Below, one piece after another: positions 34,092 to 43,675 of a stretch of DNA of 64,000 nt. The DNA lies in NCBI GenBank assembly GCA_934454115.1, contig CAKSFQ010000009.1, forward strand, positions 1 to 64,000, given 5' to 3'. The notes beneath the pieces are model-generated. The model did not search any database and was not told the DNA's origin. It saw nothing but the letters and a program-made list of their open reading frames with translations. The stretch comes from an uncultured Clostridia bacterium. GTDB lineage: Bacteria; Bacillota; Clostridia; Monoglobales; Monoglobaceae. Each line of letters begins with the position of its first letter. The stretch's first letter is position 1. Made by a program: the position numbers and the translations under genes.

Positions 34092-34433
34092 TCAGCCCGG
34101 AGGCCACCCGAGATTCCGGCCGGCAAGCAAATGAAAATGCAGATGTCCAACCGTCTGACCGCCGTCCGCACCGCAGTTATTGACAATGCGGTAGCCGTTT
34201 TCCGCAAAGCCCTGCTCCTTGGCAAGCCTTGCCGCAACCGCAAAAATGTGTCCGACCACGGCTGCGTTCTCCTCGGTCAGTTCATTGGCGGAGGCAATAT
34301 GCGCCTTTGGCACCATCACCATATGCACCGGCGCCTGCGGTGCGATGTCTGAAAAAACATACACCAAATCGTCCTCATAGATTTTTGTGGACGGGATCTC
34401 TCCCTTTATGATACTGCAAAATAAGCAATCCAT
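34092..34433 (-). CDS. HIT-family hydrolase (HinT-like)
   Basis: 113 residues. Purine nucleoside phosphoramidase-type protein: opens CLFCSIIKGEIPS, with the histidine triad HLHFH in TVGHLHFHLLAGRNLGWPPG at the C-terminus. The two cysteines CxxC near the start are common in bacterial members. It is 10 nt after alaS. A link to removal of adenylates from aminoacylation side reactions is suggestive, since HinT acts on aminoacyl adenylates, but that is inference. Confidence 0.94.
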   Translation of the reverse strand: MDCLFCSIIKGEIPSTKIYEDDLVYVFSDIAPQAPVHMVMVPKAHIASANELTEENAAVVGHIFAVAARLAKEQGFAENGYRIVNNCGADGGQTVGHLHFHLLAGRNLGWPPG

Positions 34434-34443
34434 CTTGTCACCC

Positions 34444-37077
34444 CTATTTTTGTTGTGCCGCTACAATTTCTTCAACCATGGCAAGTGCGGCCTCTGCCTT
34501 TTCGGGATCCTTGCCGCCGGCCTGTGCGGACTCCGGCTTGCCGCCGCCTCCGCCGCCCATCGCCTTTGCAACCTGCGAAACAATCTTTCCGGCATGTGCG
34601 CCGCCGCTGACCGCCGCGGGTGTTGCCATCGCAATCACATTCACCTTGCCGCCGTCCTTGGACGCCAGAACCAGAACCGCGTCCTCACACTGCTGCTTTA
34701 ACTGATCGCCGACCTCGCGCAGGGTATTCATATCCATATTATCGTCCAAAAGTTTAGCAACCACCAAGGTACTGCCTACCTTTTTCGCATCGTCCATCAC
34801 GCTGCCCATGGCGTCTTTTGCAAGACGGCTCTTTAGGCTATCGGTTTCGCGGCGGCTTTCCTTGAGTTCTTCCAACAGCGCCTCTGCCTTTCTGACAACC
34901 TCTTTCGGCGATGTTTTAAGAACATGTGCTGCCGCCTGTAACAGCGCCGCCTGTTCATCGAGCATCTGCAATACGCCAAACCCGGTCACGCCCTCAATTC
35001 TGCGTACGCCGGCCGCAACACCGGTCTCGGACAGAATTTTAAACAGTCCCAGCTTGCCGGTGGATGCCGCGTGGGTACCGCCGCAAAGCTCCATACTAAA
35101 GTCGCCCATCCTTACCACCCGGACAACCGCGCCGTACTTTTCACTAAACAGGGCTACCGCGCCCATCTTTCTTGCCTCGTCAATCGGCTTTTCCTCGCAG
35201 ACAATCGGAAGGTCCTCCAGGATCTTGCGGTTAACCTGTTCCTCAGCCGCTTTAAGCTCATCCTCGCTCATTGCCTCAAAGTGCGAAAAGTCAAACCGCA
35301 GCCGATCCTCAGATACATAAGAACCTGCCTGTGCGACATGGTCCCCCAACACGTTTTTAAGCGCTGCCTGCAAAAGGTGGACGGCCGAATGGTTCCGTCC
35401 GATGGCCAGCCGCCGTTCTTTATCATAACGAGCCGCCGCAGCGGCGCCGACCGTAACCGTGCCCTCCGTAACAACGCCGCGGTGCAAGAACTTTCCGTTT
35501 CTCTTTTTGGTATCGTCAATCTGAACCGCAAAGCCATCGCCCTCAATCACACCGCTATCGCCGATCTGACCGCCGCTCTCTGCATAAAAAGAGGTCTGAT
35601 CCAGCACGAGGACAACCTCGTCCCCCTCGGATGCGGCATCTGCCAGGGCGCCGTCTTTTCCGATCCCCAAAATCTTTGCGTCAACACTTTCCTTTTGGTA
35701 GCCGTCAAAGACAGTATTACCGGAAAGAACCGCAAAAATATCTTCTTCCCATGCAGCGTCCTCCATATCGCCGCGCGCCTCTCTGGCACGGCTGCGCTGC
35801 ATTTCCATCTGTTTTTGAAACTCCGTCTCGTCCACGGTGAGTCCTTCTTCACTCACAATCTCACGGGTCAGGTCGATCGGGAATCCGTAGGTATCATAGA
35901 GCTTAAATGCCTGCTCTCCGGACAGTTCGGTTTTCTTCTCGGCCTTTAAATCGTCCATATAGCCCTTTAAAATATCAAGACCCTGGTCGATGGTCTCCGC
36001 AAAGCGTTCTTCCTCGGTCTTAATGACCTTTTCAATATAAGCAAAATTCTGTCTGAGCGCCGGATAAGCGTCACCGCTCTCCTCCGCAACCGTTTTTGCC
36101 AGGCGATAAAGGAATGCGCCCTCAATGCCCAAAAGCTTACCGTGTCTTGCCGCGCGGCGCAGCAGCCGGCGCAGCACATAGCCACGACCCTCGTTGGAGG
36201 GAAGAACGCCATCCGATACCAAAAATACCGTACTGCGGATATGGTCACAGATCACGCGAAGCGAAACATCCGTGTCATGCTCCTTGCCATACGCCACCTT
36301 TGCCATTTCGGCCGCCGTGTCCAAAATGCGGCGGATGGTATCCACCTCAAAGATCGAGGTTACGCCCTGCATGATGCACGCCATACGCTCCAGACCCATA
36401 CCGGTGTCGATATTGGGATGTGCCAGGCGGTTATAGTTTCCGTTTTCGTCTTTGTCAAACTGGGTAAATACCAGATTCCAGAACTCAACATAGCGGTCGC
36501 AATCGCAGCCTACGGCACAGTCCGGCTTGCCGCAGCCGTACTCCTCGCCGCGGTCAAAGTAAATCTCCGAGCACGGGCCGCAGGGGCCTGTCCCGATTTC
36601 CCAAAAGTTATCTTCCTTACCCAAAAATACAATGCGGCTCGGGTCTACGCCCACATTCTTTGTCCAGAGATCAACGGTTTCCCGATCCTCCTCATAGACG
36701 CTGACCCACAGACGGTCGGTCGGAATCTCCAGCACCTTGGTAATAAATTCCCATGCCCACATGGTAACTTCCTCTTTAAAATAATCGCCGAACGAGAAGT
36801 TGCCCAGCATCTCAAAAAACGTACCGTGCCGCGCGGTCTGTCCCACACACTCAATATCCGGGGTACGGATACACTTTTGACAGGTCGTAACACGCTTGCG
36901 CGGCGGCGTCTCCTTTCCCAAAAAGTATGGTTTTAGCGGCGCCATGCCCGCGTTAATCAAAAGCAGACTGGCGTCCCCTTGCGGAACCAGCGGAAAGGAA
37001 GGCAGCCGAAGATGCCCCTTGCTCTCAAAAAAAGTTAAAAATTTTTCCCGTATTTCGTTTAATCCCAGTTTCTCCAT
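34444..37077 (-). CDS. alaS: Alanyl-tRNA synthetase
   Basis: Class II synthetase charging tRNA-Ala, 877 residues, full length. N-terminal catalytic domain with RLPSFPLVPQGDASLLLINAGMAPLKPYF and the motif-2 block CIRTPDIECVGQTARHGTFFEMLGNFSFGDYFK. The editing domain has HSAVHLLQAAL and the zinc ligands CGGTHAASTG; the C-terminal DHHA1 region carries GGGGGGKPESAQAGG. It has its own promoter and a leader with a possible attenuator. Confidence 0.98.
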   Translation of the reverse strand: MEKLGLNEIREKFLTFFESKGHLRLPSFPLVPQGDASLLLINAGMAPLKPYFLGKETPPRKRVTTCQKCIRTPDIECVGQTARHGTFFEMLGNFSFGDYFKEEVTMWAWEFITKVLEIPTDRLWVSVYEEDRETVDLWTKNVGVDPSRIVFLGKEDNFWEIGTGPCGPCSEIYFDRGEEYGCGKPDCAVGCDCDRYVEFWNLVFTQFDKDENGNYNRLAHPNIDTGMGLERMACIMQGVTSIFEVDTIRRILDTAAEMAKVAYGKEHDTDVSLRVICDHIRSTVFLVSDGVLPSNEGRGYVLRRLLRRAARHGKLLGIEGAFLYRLAKTVAEESGDAYPALRQNFAYIEKVIKTEEERFAETIDQGLDILKGYMDDLKAEKKTELSGEQAFKLYDTYGFPIDLTREIVSEEGLTVDETEFQKQMEMQRSRAREARGDMEDAAWEEDIFAVLSGNTVFDGYQKESVDAKILGIGKDGALADAASEGDEVVLVLDQTSFYAESGGQIGDSGVIEGDGFAVQIDDTKKRNGKFLHRGVVTEGTVTVGAAAAARYDKERRLAIGRNHSAVHLLQAALKNVLGDHVAQAGSYVSEDRLRFDFSHFEAMSEDELKAAEEQVNRKILEDLPIVCEEKPIDEARKMGAVALFSEKYGAVVRVVRMGDFSMELCGGTHAASTGKLGLFKILSETGVAAGVRRIEGVTGFGVLQMLDEQAALLQAAAHVLKTSPKEVVRKAEALLEELKESRRETDSLKSRLAKDAMGSVMDDAKKVGSTLVVAKLLDDNMDMNTLREVGDQLKQQCEDAVLVLASKDGGKVNVIAMATPAAVSGGAHAGKIVSQVAKAMGGGGGGKPESAQAGGKDPEKAEAALAMVEEIVAAQQK

Positions 37078-37092
37078 GATTTCTCCTCTTTC

Positions 37093-37132
37093 AAAAAAAT
37101 GACCAAGGCCCGCACAAAGACGGGCTTTGTCC
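37093..37132 (-). promoter_or_regulatory. Terminator-like hairpin in the alaS leader
   Basis: On the minus strand, an interrupted stem pairs GAC, AAG and CCCG with CGGG, CTT and GTC around TCTTTGTG, then A and seven T, all between the promoter and the ribosome binding site. It could attenuate alaS. The leader of about 80 nt is too short for a T-box and shows no T-box motif. Confidence 0.4.
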
Positions 37133-37164
37133 GCCGCGATCCGGCGGGGAATATCTTTCCTTTC

Positions 37165-37193
37165 ATTATAGCAAGCTTTTTCTCATCCGTCAA
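37165..37193 (-). promoter_or_regulatory. Promoter of alaS
   Basis: On the minus strand, TTGACG (37193-37188), 17-bp spacer, TATAAT (37170-37165). Confidence 0.8.
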
Positions 37194-37236
37194 GTATCGG
37201 ACAAAAAGATATTCCGTCCATTTTGCGCCAGAACAC

Positions 37237-37262
37237 AAAAAAAGAAGGGCGAGTAGCCCTTC
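37237..37262 (-). terminator. Terminator after rseP
   Basis: A 7-bp stem (GAAGGGC/GCCCTTC on the plus strand) with a 5-nt loop and seven T on the minus strand, 9 bp past the rseP stop. It ends the pyrH-rseP operon before the alaS promoter. Confidence 0.85.
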
Positions 37263-37270
37263 CTTCTTTA

Positions 37271-38317
37271 TTACGTATGAAATATAATTCTGGAGATATC
37301 GTTCCAGGTCGCATAAAGCATCAAAAGAATCAGCAGCGCAAAGCCGGCAAGATGGATCCATCCCTCTTTATCCCTGGGAATCGGTCTGCGAAAGATCAGT
37401 TCAATCAGGACAAAAAAAATTCTTCCGCCGTCCAACGCCGGCAGCGGCAAAAGATTCATCACACCGATATTGACCGCCAAAAACGCCGCGAAGAACAAAA
37501 AGTTGTACAGACCGCTCCTTGCCACCGCATTCATGGTATAAACCACACCGACCGGTCCGGACAGGTCGCTGACATCGGCTTGACCTTGAAACAGCATTCC
37601 CAGCGATACAAAAACCAGCTTTACCATCCATACCGTCTGGTAAAAGGCCTCATGCAAAATTCCGGTGACGGTCACCGGAGCCGCCGCAATCTGAAATCCG
37701 ACCACGTAGCCTTTGCTGCCGTCCTCATAGGTCGTCTCCATCGGTACAAAGGACTCTGTCATGCTCTCTTTGCCGCGGCGGAAGGTCAGCGTCATGGTCT
37801 CGCCGCGGCTGTCCGACAGTGCAAAGGACAGATCACGGCGAATGTGCACCCTCTCTCCGTTAATGGCAGTAATCCGATCGCCGGGCTGCAAAAACGCGGC
37901 CGCGCTGGCCTGCTCGTTGACCGACTCCACCACGGTGGTCGGCAGTCCGCCGCCCTGATAGGCCGACTGTGCCGTTAAAACCAGCACCACAAGAAAACCA
38001 AGCAAAAGATTCATAAAAGCGCCGGCCGCCAAAATCAGGATTCTGGGGATCGGCTTTTTATTGTTAAAAGCGCCTTCCTCCTCGCTCTCTTCGTCCTCGC
38101 CCTCCATTTTACAAAAGCCGCCCATCGGAATGGCGCGCAGGGAATAGACCGTTTTTCCCGTCTTACCCCACTGGAAAAGCGCCGGCCCCATGCCGATCGC
38201 AAATTCATGGACGGTCACGCCGAAAAATCTTGCCAGCATAAAATGTCCCAGCTCATGCACAAAGATAATGACTGAAAAAATAAGGATTGCCCCAATCAGG
38301 GTCCATATTGTGTTCAT
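37271..38317 (-). CDS. rseP: Site-2 intramembrane zinc protease (RseP/RasP)
   Basis: Cleaves transmembrane anti-sigma factors and remnant signal peptides within the membrane. 348 residues: HELGH zinc motif at 21-25 in the first span, a PDZ domain in the middle (SAAAFLQPGDRITAINGERVHI), and the second active-site block NLLPLPALDGGRIFF. The start overlaps the dxr stop by 4 nt (ATGA), so translation is coupled. A dxr-rseP pair is common in Firmicutes. Confidence 0.95.
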   Translation of the reverse strand: MNTIWTLIGAILIFSVIIFVHELGHFMLARFFGVTVHEFAIGMGPALFQWGKTGKTVYSLRAIPMGGFCKMEGEDEESEEEGAFNNKKPIPRILILAAGAFMNLLLGFLVVLVLTAQSAYQGGGLPTTVVESVNEQASAAAFLQPGDRITAINGERVHIRRDLSFALSDSRGETMTLTFRRGKESMTESFVPMETTYEDGSKGYVVGFQIAAAPVTVTGILHEAFYQTVWMVKLVFVSLGMLFQGQADVSDLSGPVGVVYTMNAVARSGLYNFLFFAAFLAVNIGVMNLLPLPALDGGRIFFVLIELIFRRPIPRDKEGWIHLAGFALLILLMLYATWNDISRIIFHT

Positions 38318-39477
38318 AGACTGTGTTCATCCTCCCACTCTTTTCCCTTTGCCCGAACCTCTTTGTTCACTAAAATCAAATCCTCCAGCGTCGGATTCTC
38401 TTGGTTATGCGTATTCTGCACGGTTTTTTCCACATATTCCGCAATCTGTAAAAAACCAATTTTTCCCTTTAAGAATGCGGCAACCGCCATCTCGTTGGCG
38501 GCATTTAATACGGTCGGCATGATGCCGCCCAGCTTTCCGGCCTGCTTTGCCAAAGGAAGGCAGCGAAACGTTTCTTCATCCGGTGCGGCAAAGCTGAGAT
38601 TTTTAAGATCCTTAAAAGAGACCTCCGCATCCCGGCTCGGCAGCCGCCCGGGATAGGTAAATGCGTACTGGATCGGGTGTTTCATCGACGGCATGGACAT
38701 CTGGGCAATCACAGAGTGATCGCAAAACTCGACCATCGAATGAATGATGCTCTCGCGCTGTACCACCACCTCAATATCGTCAATATCTACATCAAAAAGC
38801 CATCTTGCCTCCAAAACCTCCAGCCCCTTATTCATCAGGGTCGCACTGTCTACCGTAATCTTTGCGCCCATGCTCCAGTTGGGGTGTTTGAGCGCCTGTG
38901 CGGCCGTGACGGATTTTAACTCGTCCGCGGTTCTTCCGAAAAACGGACCGCCGGAGGCCGTCAGCAGAATCTTTTTCAGTTCCTGTTTCTGCCCTGCCTG
39001 CAAGGATTGAAAAATGGCGCAGTGTTCACTGTCCACCGGCAAAAGTTTGACCTTATGACGGCGGATCGCGTCCATAAAAATGCCGCCCGCCGTAACCAGT
39101 GTCTCTTTATTGGCAAGCGCGATATCCTTGCCGGCCTCAATCGCGCACATGGTCGGCACCAGGCCGGAAAATCCAACAATGGCAGAGAGCACCATATCCG
39201 TGTCGCTCTCGGCCGCCACAGCGCACAAGCCCTTTTCGCCGGATAAGATTTTGCAGTCGGTATCGGCAACCGCCGCTTGCAGCGATGCTGCCGCATCGGC
39301 GTCCGGCACTGCCGCATAGCGCGGACGAAACCGCCGGATCTGTTCCTCCAGCCGCTTCAGATTTTGATTTCCCGTAATTGCGGTGACCTCAATATCCATC
39401 GTGCCGCGCAGATCCTCCACGACCTCCAGCGCCTGTGTGCCGATCGAACCCGTAGAACCCAAGATTGCTAATTTCAT
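38314..39477 (-). CDS. dxr: 1-deoxy-D-xylulose 5-phosphate reductoisomerase
   Basis: Second step of the MEP isoprenoid pathway. 387 residues. NADPH loop LAILGSTGSIGTQALEVV; substrate and metal residues in DSEHCAIFQSL and TASGGPFFG; NWSMGAKITVDSATLMNKGLEVLEARWLF near 200-230. Together with uppS and cdsA upstream it supplies and uses polyprenyl and lipid precursors for the envelope, linking this operon to the peptidoglycan genes. Confidence 0.97.
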   Translation of the reverse strand: MKLAILGSTGSIGTQALEVVEDLRGTMDIEVTAITGNQNLKRLEEQIRRFRPRYAAVPDADAAASLQAAVADTDCKILSGEKGLCAVAAESDTDMVLSAIVGFSGLVPTMCAIEAGKDIALANKETLVTAGGIFMDAIRRHKVKLLPVDSEHCAIFQSLQAGQKQELKKILLTASGGPFFGRTADELKSVTAAQALKHPNWSMGAKITVDSATLMNKGLEVLEARWLFDVDIDDIEVVVQRESIIHSMVEFCDHSVIAQMSMPSMKHPIQYAFTYPGRLPSRDAEVSFKDLKNLSFAAPDEETFRCLPLAKQAGKLGGIMPTVLNAANEMAVAAFLKGKIGFLQIAEYVEKTVQNTHNQENPTLEDLILVNKEVRAKGKEWEDEHSL

Positions 39478-39507
39478 ACTAAGAACCCCTTTATTTTATG
39501 CCCGTGC

Positions 39508-40338
39508 CTAACGCAAAATACCAAACTGAATCAAAAACAGAAAAATCGTCGGCGCAACCAGGATAATACTGTCACAGCGATCTAAAATACCGCCGTGGCC
39601 GGGCAGCAGCGTTCCGAAATCCTTAATGTTATACTGCCGCTTAATCATGGACGCAACCAGATCGCCGATCTCCGATATCACGGCGGAGATAAGGCCTAAG
39701 ACAAACAAAAGCCAAAGGCTGAGCTGATTTCCGTTTAGATGTCGGGAGAAAAACAGGTTAACGATCACGCCAAACAAAATAAAACTGAGTCCGCAGCCGA
39801 TCACACCGCCGATGGCGCCGGAAACCGTCTTTTTGGGGCTGATGGTCGGACAAAGCTTTCTGCCGCCGATGGCCTTCCCGGTAAAATACGCACAGCTGTC
39901 TGTCATGAACGCGCCCAAAAATACCAGCCAGATATAGATATTTCCAAATTCCAGGTTGCGGATATAAATAATGTGTGAAAGGAAATAGGGAATATACAAA
40001 AGTCCCACCAAGAGCATTGCCAGCTGCGAAAAGTGCAGCTGCCTGTGCATGGCGAGCAGCATCACAAACAGGACAAGAACATAAATGTAGATGATCGCCA
40101 GCACGGTATCTAAGGGCAGATAAATACCAAGCGGAATCACCAGGGTTCCCAGATACCCCATCACGCAGAGTGATTTGTTGGGCAAAAGCCCCACCGCGCC
40201 GTAAAATTCGTACATACCGATCAACGCCGCGGCCATTACCATAAAAATGACAATCGGTACCGGGCAGAACAATAAAAGAACAATCATCGGCAGTCCGATG
40301 GCTGCCGTCAAAACTCTTTGCTTTAACGATGCGTCCAT
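39508..40338 (-). CDS. cdsA: Phosphatidate cytidylyltransferase
   Basis: Makes CDP-diacylglycerol, the precursor of membrane phospholipids. 276 residues, seven or eight membrane spans. The family signature is complete near the C-terminus: SMIKRQYNIKDFGTLLPGHG, then GILDRCDS. The ATG directly follows the uppS stop with no spacer nucleotides. Confidence 0.95.
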   Translation of the reverse strand: MDASLKQRVLTAAIGLPMIVLLLFCPVPIVIFMVMAAALIGMYEFYGAVGLLPNKSLCVMGYLGTLVIPLGIYLPLDTVLAIIYIYVLVLFVMLLAMHRQLHFSQLAMLLVGLLYIPYFLSHIIYIRNLEFGNIYIWLVFLGAFMTDSCAYFTGKAIGGRKLCPTISPKKTVSGAIGGVIGCGLSFILFGVIVNLFFSRHLNGNQLSLWLLFVLGLISAVISEIGDLVASMIKRQYNIKDFGTLLPGHGGILDRCDSIILVAPTIFLFLIQFGILR

Positions 40339-41085
40339 TTATTTCACACCTCCGAACCGTCTGTCACGGTTTTGATAATCCAAAATCGCCTGTTGCATAT
40401 CTTTTGGTCTGAAATCCGGCCAGCAGATATCACTGAACCAAAGCTCGGCATACGCCGACTCCCAGAGCATAAAGTTAGAAAGCCGCATCTCACCGCTGGG
40501 GCGGATAATCAAATCCACCTCCGGAAGATCGCCCATATCTAAGTATGCGGCAAAAGCCGCCTCGTCAATCGATTCGATCTCCTGCGTCCCTGCCGCGGCT
40601 GCTGCGGCAATCTTCCGCGCCGCTCTTACAATTTCATCCCGGCCGCCGTAGTTTAATGCGATGTTTAAAATCATTCGCTTCCCCGATGCGGTGACCTCCT
40701 CCGCATGATGGATTGCCGCCTGAATCCTGGGCGTCAGCGGCGAAATATCACCGCTGATTTTCAGTTTCATATCTCTGCCTTTAAACTTTTCTTCCACCAT
40801 GAGCAGATAATCATAAAGCAGATCCATCAAAGCGTCAATTTCCTTTTGCGGCCGCGACCAGTTCTCGGTCGAAAAGGCATAGACCGTCAGCGCCTCCACG
40901 CCGAGACCGTTACAGTAATCGCAGATATCCTCTAAAATATCGGCGCCGCGTTTATGCCCGGCCGAACGCGGCAGCCCTCTGCGCCTTGCCCAGCGGCCGT
41001 TTCCGTCCATAATGATGCCGATATGCCGTGGAATCCTGCTGTGATCAATCTCTGCGCTTTGCTTCATTTTTTTTCTGAAAAACAT
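40339..41085 (-). CDS. uppS: Undecaprenyl diphosphate synthase (cis-prenyltransferase)
   Basis: Elongates farnesyl diphosphate to the C55 lipid carrier used by MraY and other wall enzymes. 248 residues. IPRHIGIIMDGNGRWARRRGLPRSAGHKRGAD is the catalytic region (Asp in MDGNGR); YAFSTENWSRP and the C-terminal DLIIRPSGEMRLSNFMLWESAYAEL are also conserved. TGGAGGG precedes the ATG. Confidence 0.97.
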   Translation of the reverse strand: MFFRKKMKQSAEIDHSRIPRHIGIIMDGNGRWARRRGLPRSAGHKRGADILEDICDYCNGLGVEALTVYAFSTENWSRPQKEIDALMDLLYDYLLMVEEKFKGRDMKLKISGDISPLTPRIQAAIHHAEEVTASGKRMILNIALNYGGRDEIVRAARKIAAAAAAGTQEIESIDEAAFAAYLDMGDLPEVDLIIRPSGEMRLSNFMLWESAYAELWFSDICWPDFRPKDMQQAILDYQNRDRRFGGVK

Positions 41086-41281
41086 GAAAATCCCTCCAGA
41101 TACAACATAGGGAATAGAAGGCGATCCCCCTATCCCCTACATAACACATCGTTTCTGTCCGCGCGCCGCCCCGGACATAATTTTGCGTTTTCCTATCCGT
41201 TTCGATTATGCCCTCCCGGGTAGGCGCGGTCTCTCAAAGGCCGCCCTGCGCACCCATGGCCGTGCCGGATATTTCAAGGTC

Positions 41282-41833
41282 CTAGACCTCCATGATCTCC
41301 TTTTCCTTGGCGGTGACGATAGTGTCAATATTCTTGACAAAACGGTCGGTCAGCTTTTGAATCTGATCCTCCAGATCCTTTAAATCGTCCTCTGTAATCT
41401 CGTTTGCCTTTTTCTGTTTTTTAAACTGTTCCAGCGAATCACGGCGAATATTGCGGATTGCAACCTTCGCCTCCTCGCCGCGTTTGGAAATCCCCTTGCT
41501 GAGTTCTTTTCTGCGTTCTTCGGTCAGCGGCGGAAAGTTCAGGCGGATCACCTTACCGTCGTTATTGGGGTTAATCCCGATATCCGACGCCAAAATCGCC
41601 TTTTCAATTTCCTTCAGCACAGAGATATCCCAAGGCTGCACAATCATTGTCCGTGCCTCCGGCACTGAAATCGTCCCAACCTGCGCGAGCGGTGTCTGCA
41701 CACCATAATATTCTACCGTAACCTTATCCAAAATTGCAGGGTTCGCCCGTCCTGCACGGATCGAGGCCAAATCCGACTCCAGCGAAACAATTGCCTTATT
41801 CATCTTGCTTTCTGCATTTTTCATCTCATTCAC
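41282..41833 (-). CDS. frr: Ribosome recycling factor
   Basis: Works with EF-G to split post-termination ribosomes. 183 residues, full length. The block [47 protein letters not shown] is diagnostic. Translation starts at GTG 41833 or ATG 41824; the first overlaps the pyrH stop by 8 nt and fits family length. The 196-bp spacer to uppS holds no recognisable gene or terminator. Confidence 0.97.
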   Translation of the reverse strand: MNEMKNAESKMNKAIVSLESDLASIRAGRANPAILDKVTVEYYGVQTPLAQVGTISVPEARTMIVQPWDISVLKEIEKAILASDIGINPNNDGKVIRLNFPPLTEERRKELSKGISKRGEEAKVAIRNIRRDSLEQFKKQKKANEITEDDLKDLEDQIQKLTDRFVKNIDTIVTAKEKEIMEV

Positions 41834-42560
41834 TCGCCTTTCCTAATGTTTTGCGACTTACCAGGGTTCCGATCCTTTCACCCATGACGGCGCGCTTAAT
41901 ATTTTCCGGATCATCCAGTCCAAATACTAAAATCGGAATATTGTTATCCATGCATAAAGAGGTTGCCGTCGAATCCATGACGCCGAGCTGCTTATTCAGC
42001 ACGTCAATAAAACTGAGCGAATCAAACTTCTTTGCATTCGGATTGATATGCGGATCGCTGTCGTAGACGCCATCCACCTTTTTGGCAAGCAGAATCACTT
42101 CTGCATCAATCTCTGCTGCACGCAGCGCCGCTGTCGTATCGGTCGAGAAAAATGGGTTACCCGTGCCGCAGGCAAAGATCACGACACGCCCCTTTTGCAG
42201 GTGTCTGGCCGCTTTTAAGCGGATATACGGCTCTGCAATCTGCCGCATCTCAATCGCCGTCTGCACCCGGCTCTCCACACCGAGTTGCTCTAATGCGTCC
42301 AACAGCGCCAGCGAATTGATGACGGTGGCCAGCATTCCCATATGATCGGCACGGGAACGATCCATGCCCTCGCCGGTACGGCCGCGCCAGAAATTACCGC
42401 CGCCAACTACGATGGCAATCTCAACCCCCATGTCATAGCATTCTTTAATCTTTTCTGCAATGGCGTTTATGGTCGGCTGATCTAAGCCGAATCCTTTCTC
42501 GCCGGCCAGCGCCTCCCCGCTGATTTTCAGCATGACTCTCTTGTATTTTGGTTGATTCAT
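41826..42560 (-). CDS. pyrH: UMP kinase
   Basis: Phosphorylates UMP to UDP; hexameric amino-acid-kinase fold enzyme. 244 residues. [18 protein letters not shown] at the start, [33 protein letters not shown], and [19 protein letters not shown] are typical. pyrH-frr is a near-universal pair; rpsB and tsf, which often precede it, are not here. Confidence 0.97.
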   Translation of the reverse strand: MNQPKYKRVMLKISGEALAGEKGFGLDQPTINAIAEKIKECYDMGVEIAIVVGGGNFWRGRTGEGMDRSRADHMGMLATVINSLALLDALEQLGVESRVQTAIEMRQIAEPYIRLKAARHLQKGRVVIFACGTGNPFFSTDTTAALRAAEIDAEVILLAKKVDGVYDSDPHINPNAKKFDSLSFIDVLNKQLGVMDSTATSLCMDNNIPILVFGLDDPENIKRAVMGERIGTLVSRKTLGKASE

Positions 42561-42600
42561 TCCTACCTCGGCCTCCTGTTTTCTATTTTTCGTATCATAT

Positions 42601-43002
42601 CTATCTTGCCGGTGTTGCGGTCTGGCCTGTTGTCTTTTGCGATGACCCGGACGATGACTTCGTCGAAGCGCCTGATGTCGAGGTTCCCGATGTTGCAGAT
42701 GACGTCTGCGAGGTACTTTTTGACTTAGCGCCCGACGTCTTATACCGCTCCAGCTCCGCTTCCAGAATCGTCACCTGATCTTTGAGCAGCTGTACATCCG
42801 ACTGCAACTTCTGATTCTCCGCTTCCAGTGAATTCTCACTCTCGCGGCCGGATTTTGCCGATTCGATCATGACCTGAAATGAGCAGGCGAAAGACCCCAA
42901 AAACACCCCGACGGCAATAAACAAAATGCCGAACAAGACCAGAACTTTTCTTCCCTTTCCGGTCTTTTGCTTTTGTACCGATTCTTGTATTTCCTCTCTC
43001 AT
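42601..43002 (-). CDS. Hypothetical membrane protein with coiled coil and Ser/Thr-rich tail
   Basis: 133 residues, family not recognised. Basic N-terminus of about 19 residues, one hydrophobic segment ([21 protein letters not shown]), then a coiled coil (about 56-90, [30 protein letters not shown]) and a tail of about 40 residues made mainly of Ser, Thr, Gly and Lys. It is probably a bitopic protein with the coiled coil outside. GAAAGGAA precedes the ATG. It lies in the same run as pyrH with a spacer of 40 nt. The topology resembles small divisome or wall-associated proteins, but no function is claimed. Confidence 0.7.
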   Translation of the reverse strand: MREEIQESVQKQKTGKGRKVLVLFGILFIAVGVFLGSFACSFQVMIESAKSGRESENSLEAENQKLQSDVQLLKDQVTILEAELERYKTSGAKSKSTSQTSSATSGTSTSGASTKSSSGSSQKTTGQTATPAR

Positions 43003-43054
43003 GCAGTATAATTCCTTTCCGAAAACTCCCTGTTATATCATAAATGACAGCGTT

Positions 43055-43552
43055 TTACCGGGTCAGCCATTCACCCAAGGCGCCCAGATTCAGCACGCCG
43101 GTCATTAAAAGGATCATAATCAAACCGGCAATCATAATTCCGGCCAGAATCGCCGGCAATGCGTACTTAAAACGGATATCCAAAAGCGATGCAATCATCG
43201 CCCCCGTCCACGCGCCGGTTGTGGGAAAGGGAACCGCCACAAACAACATCAGCGCACCGGCGCTCGCCTTGCTGAGTCCGTTTGCCTTGCGCGTGGTTCG
43301 ATCCTCCAGGCGGTGTGCCAGGCGGCCGAGTAACCGCGTTCTTTTTAGCCATTTTACAATCGGACGAAACACCAGCATCACAAACGGCACCGGCAAAAAG
43401 TTACCCAAAACCGAAAGCAGATATACAAATAAAACTTTCTGTACGGTGTGATCCAGACTTGCCATAGCATAAATCATGGCGCCCCTGATCTCTGACACGG
43501 GTGCCATCGACAAAAGGAACGTCCAAAGGTAGGTCGAGAGCGTTGTTTCCAT
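43055..43552 (-). CDS. Small multidrug-export-type membrane protein (COG2426)
   Basis: 165 residues from ATG 43552 (AAAGGA upstream). It resembles the Sm_multidrug_ex family: an N-terminal helix with MAPVSEIRGAMIYAM, then membrane segments around VLFVYLLSVLGNFLPVPFVMLVFRPIV and AGALMLFVAVPFPTTGAWTGAMIASLL, and a last span IMIAGLIMILLMTGVL. The name comes from the family label; transport has not been shown for most members. It is the first gene after a promoter that may drive the pyrH operon. Confidence 0.75.
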   Translation of the reverse strand: METTLSTYLWTFLLSMAPVSEIRGAMIYAMASLDHTVQKVLFVYLLSVLGNFLPVPFVMLVFRPIVKWLKRTRLLGRLAHRLEDRTTRKANGLSKASAGALMLFVAVPFPTTGAWTGAMIASLLDIRFKYALPAILAGIMIAGLIMILLMTGVLNLGALGEWLTR

Positions 43553-43626
43553 ATTGTTATATCCTTTATCCGGCAAGCTCCGTCATTGATTCCCGGTTTT
43601 CCTGCCTCCATCATCTCATTTTGTTC

Positions 43627-43655
43627 AGTATAGCATACTTATATCCAATTTTCAA
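43627..43655 (-). promoter_or_regulatory. Promoter upstream of the COG2426-pyrH operon
   Basis: On the minus strand, TTGAAA (43655-43650), a 17-bp spacer, then TATACT (43632-43627), in the gap after dacF. No terminator separates dacF from it, so it may be an internal promoter. Confidence 0.7.
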
Positions 43656-43675
43656 GAAAAATTTATCGGGGAATC

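Noticed and set aside
37078..37193. T-box riboswitch before alaS
   Set aside because: The leader is too short, and neither the T-box sequence nor a specifier loop is visible.
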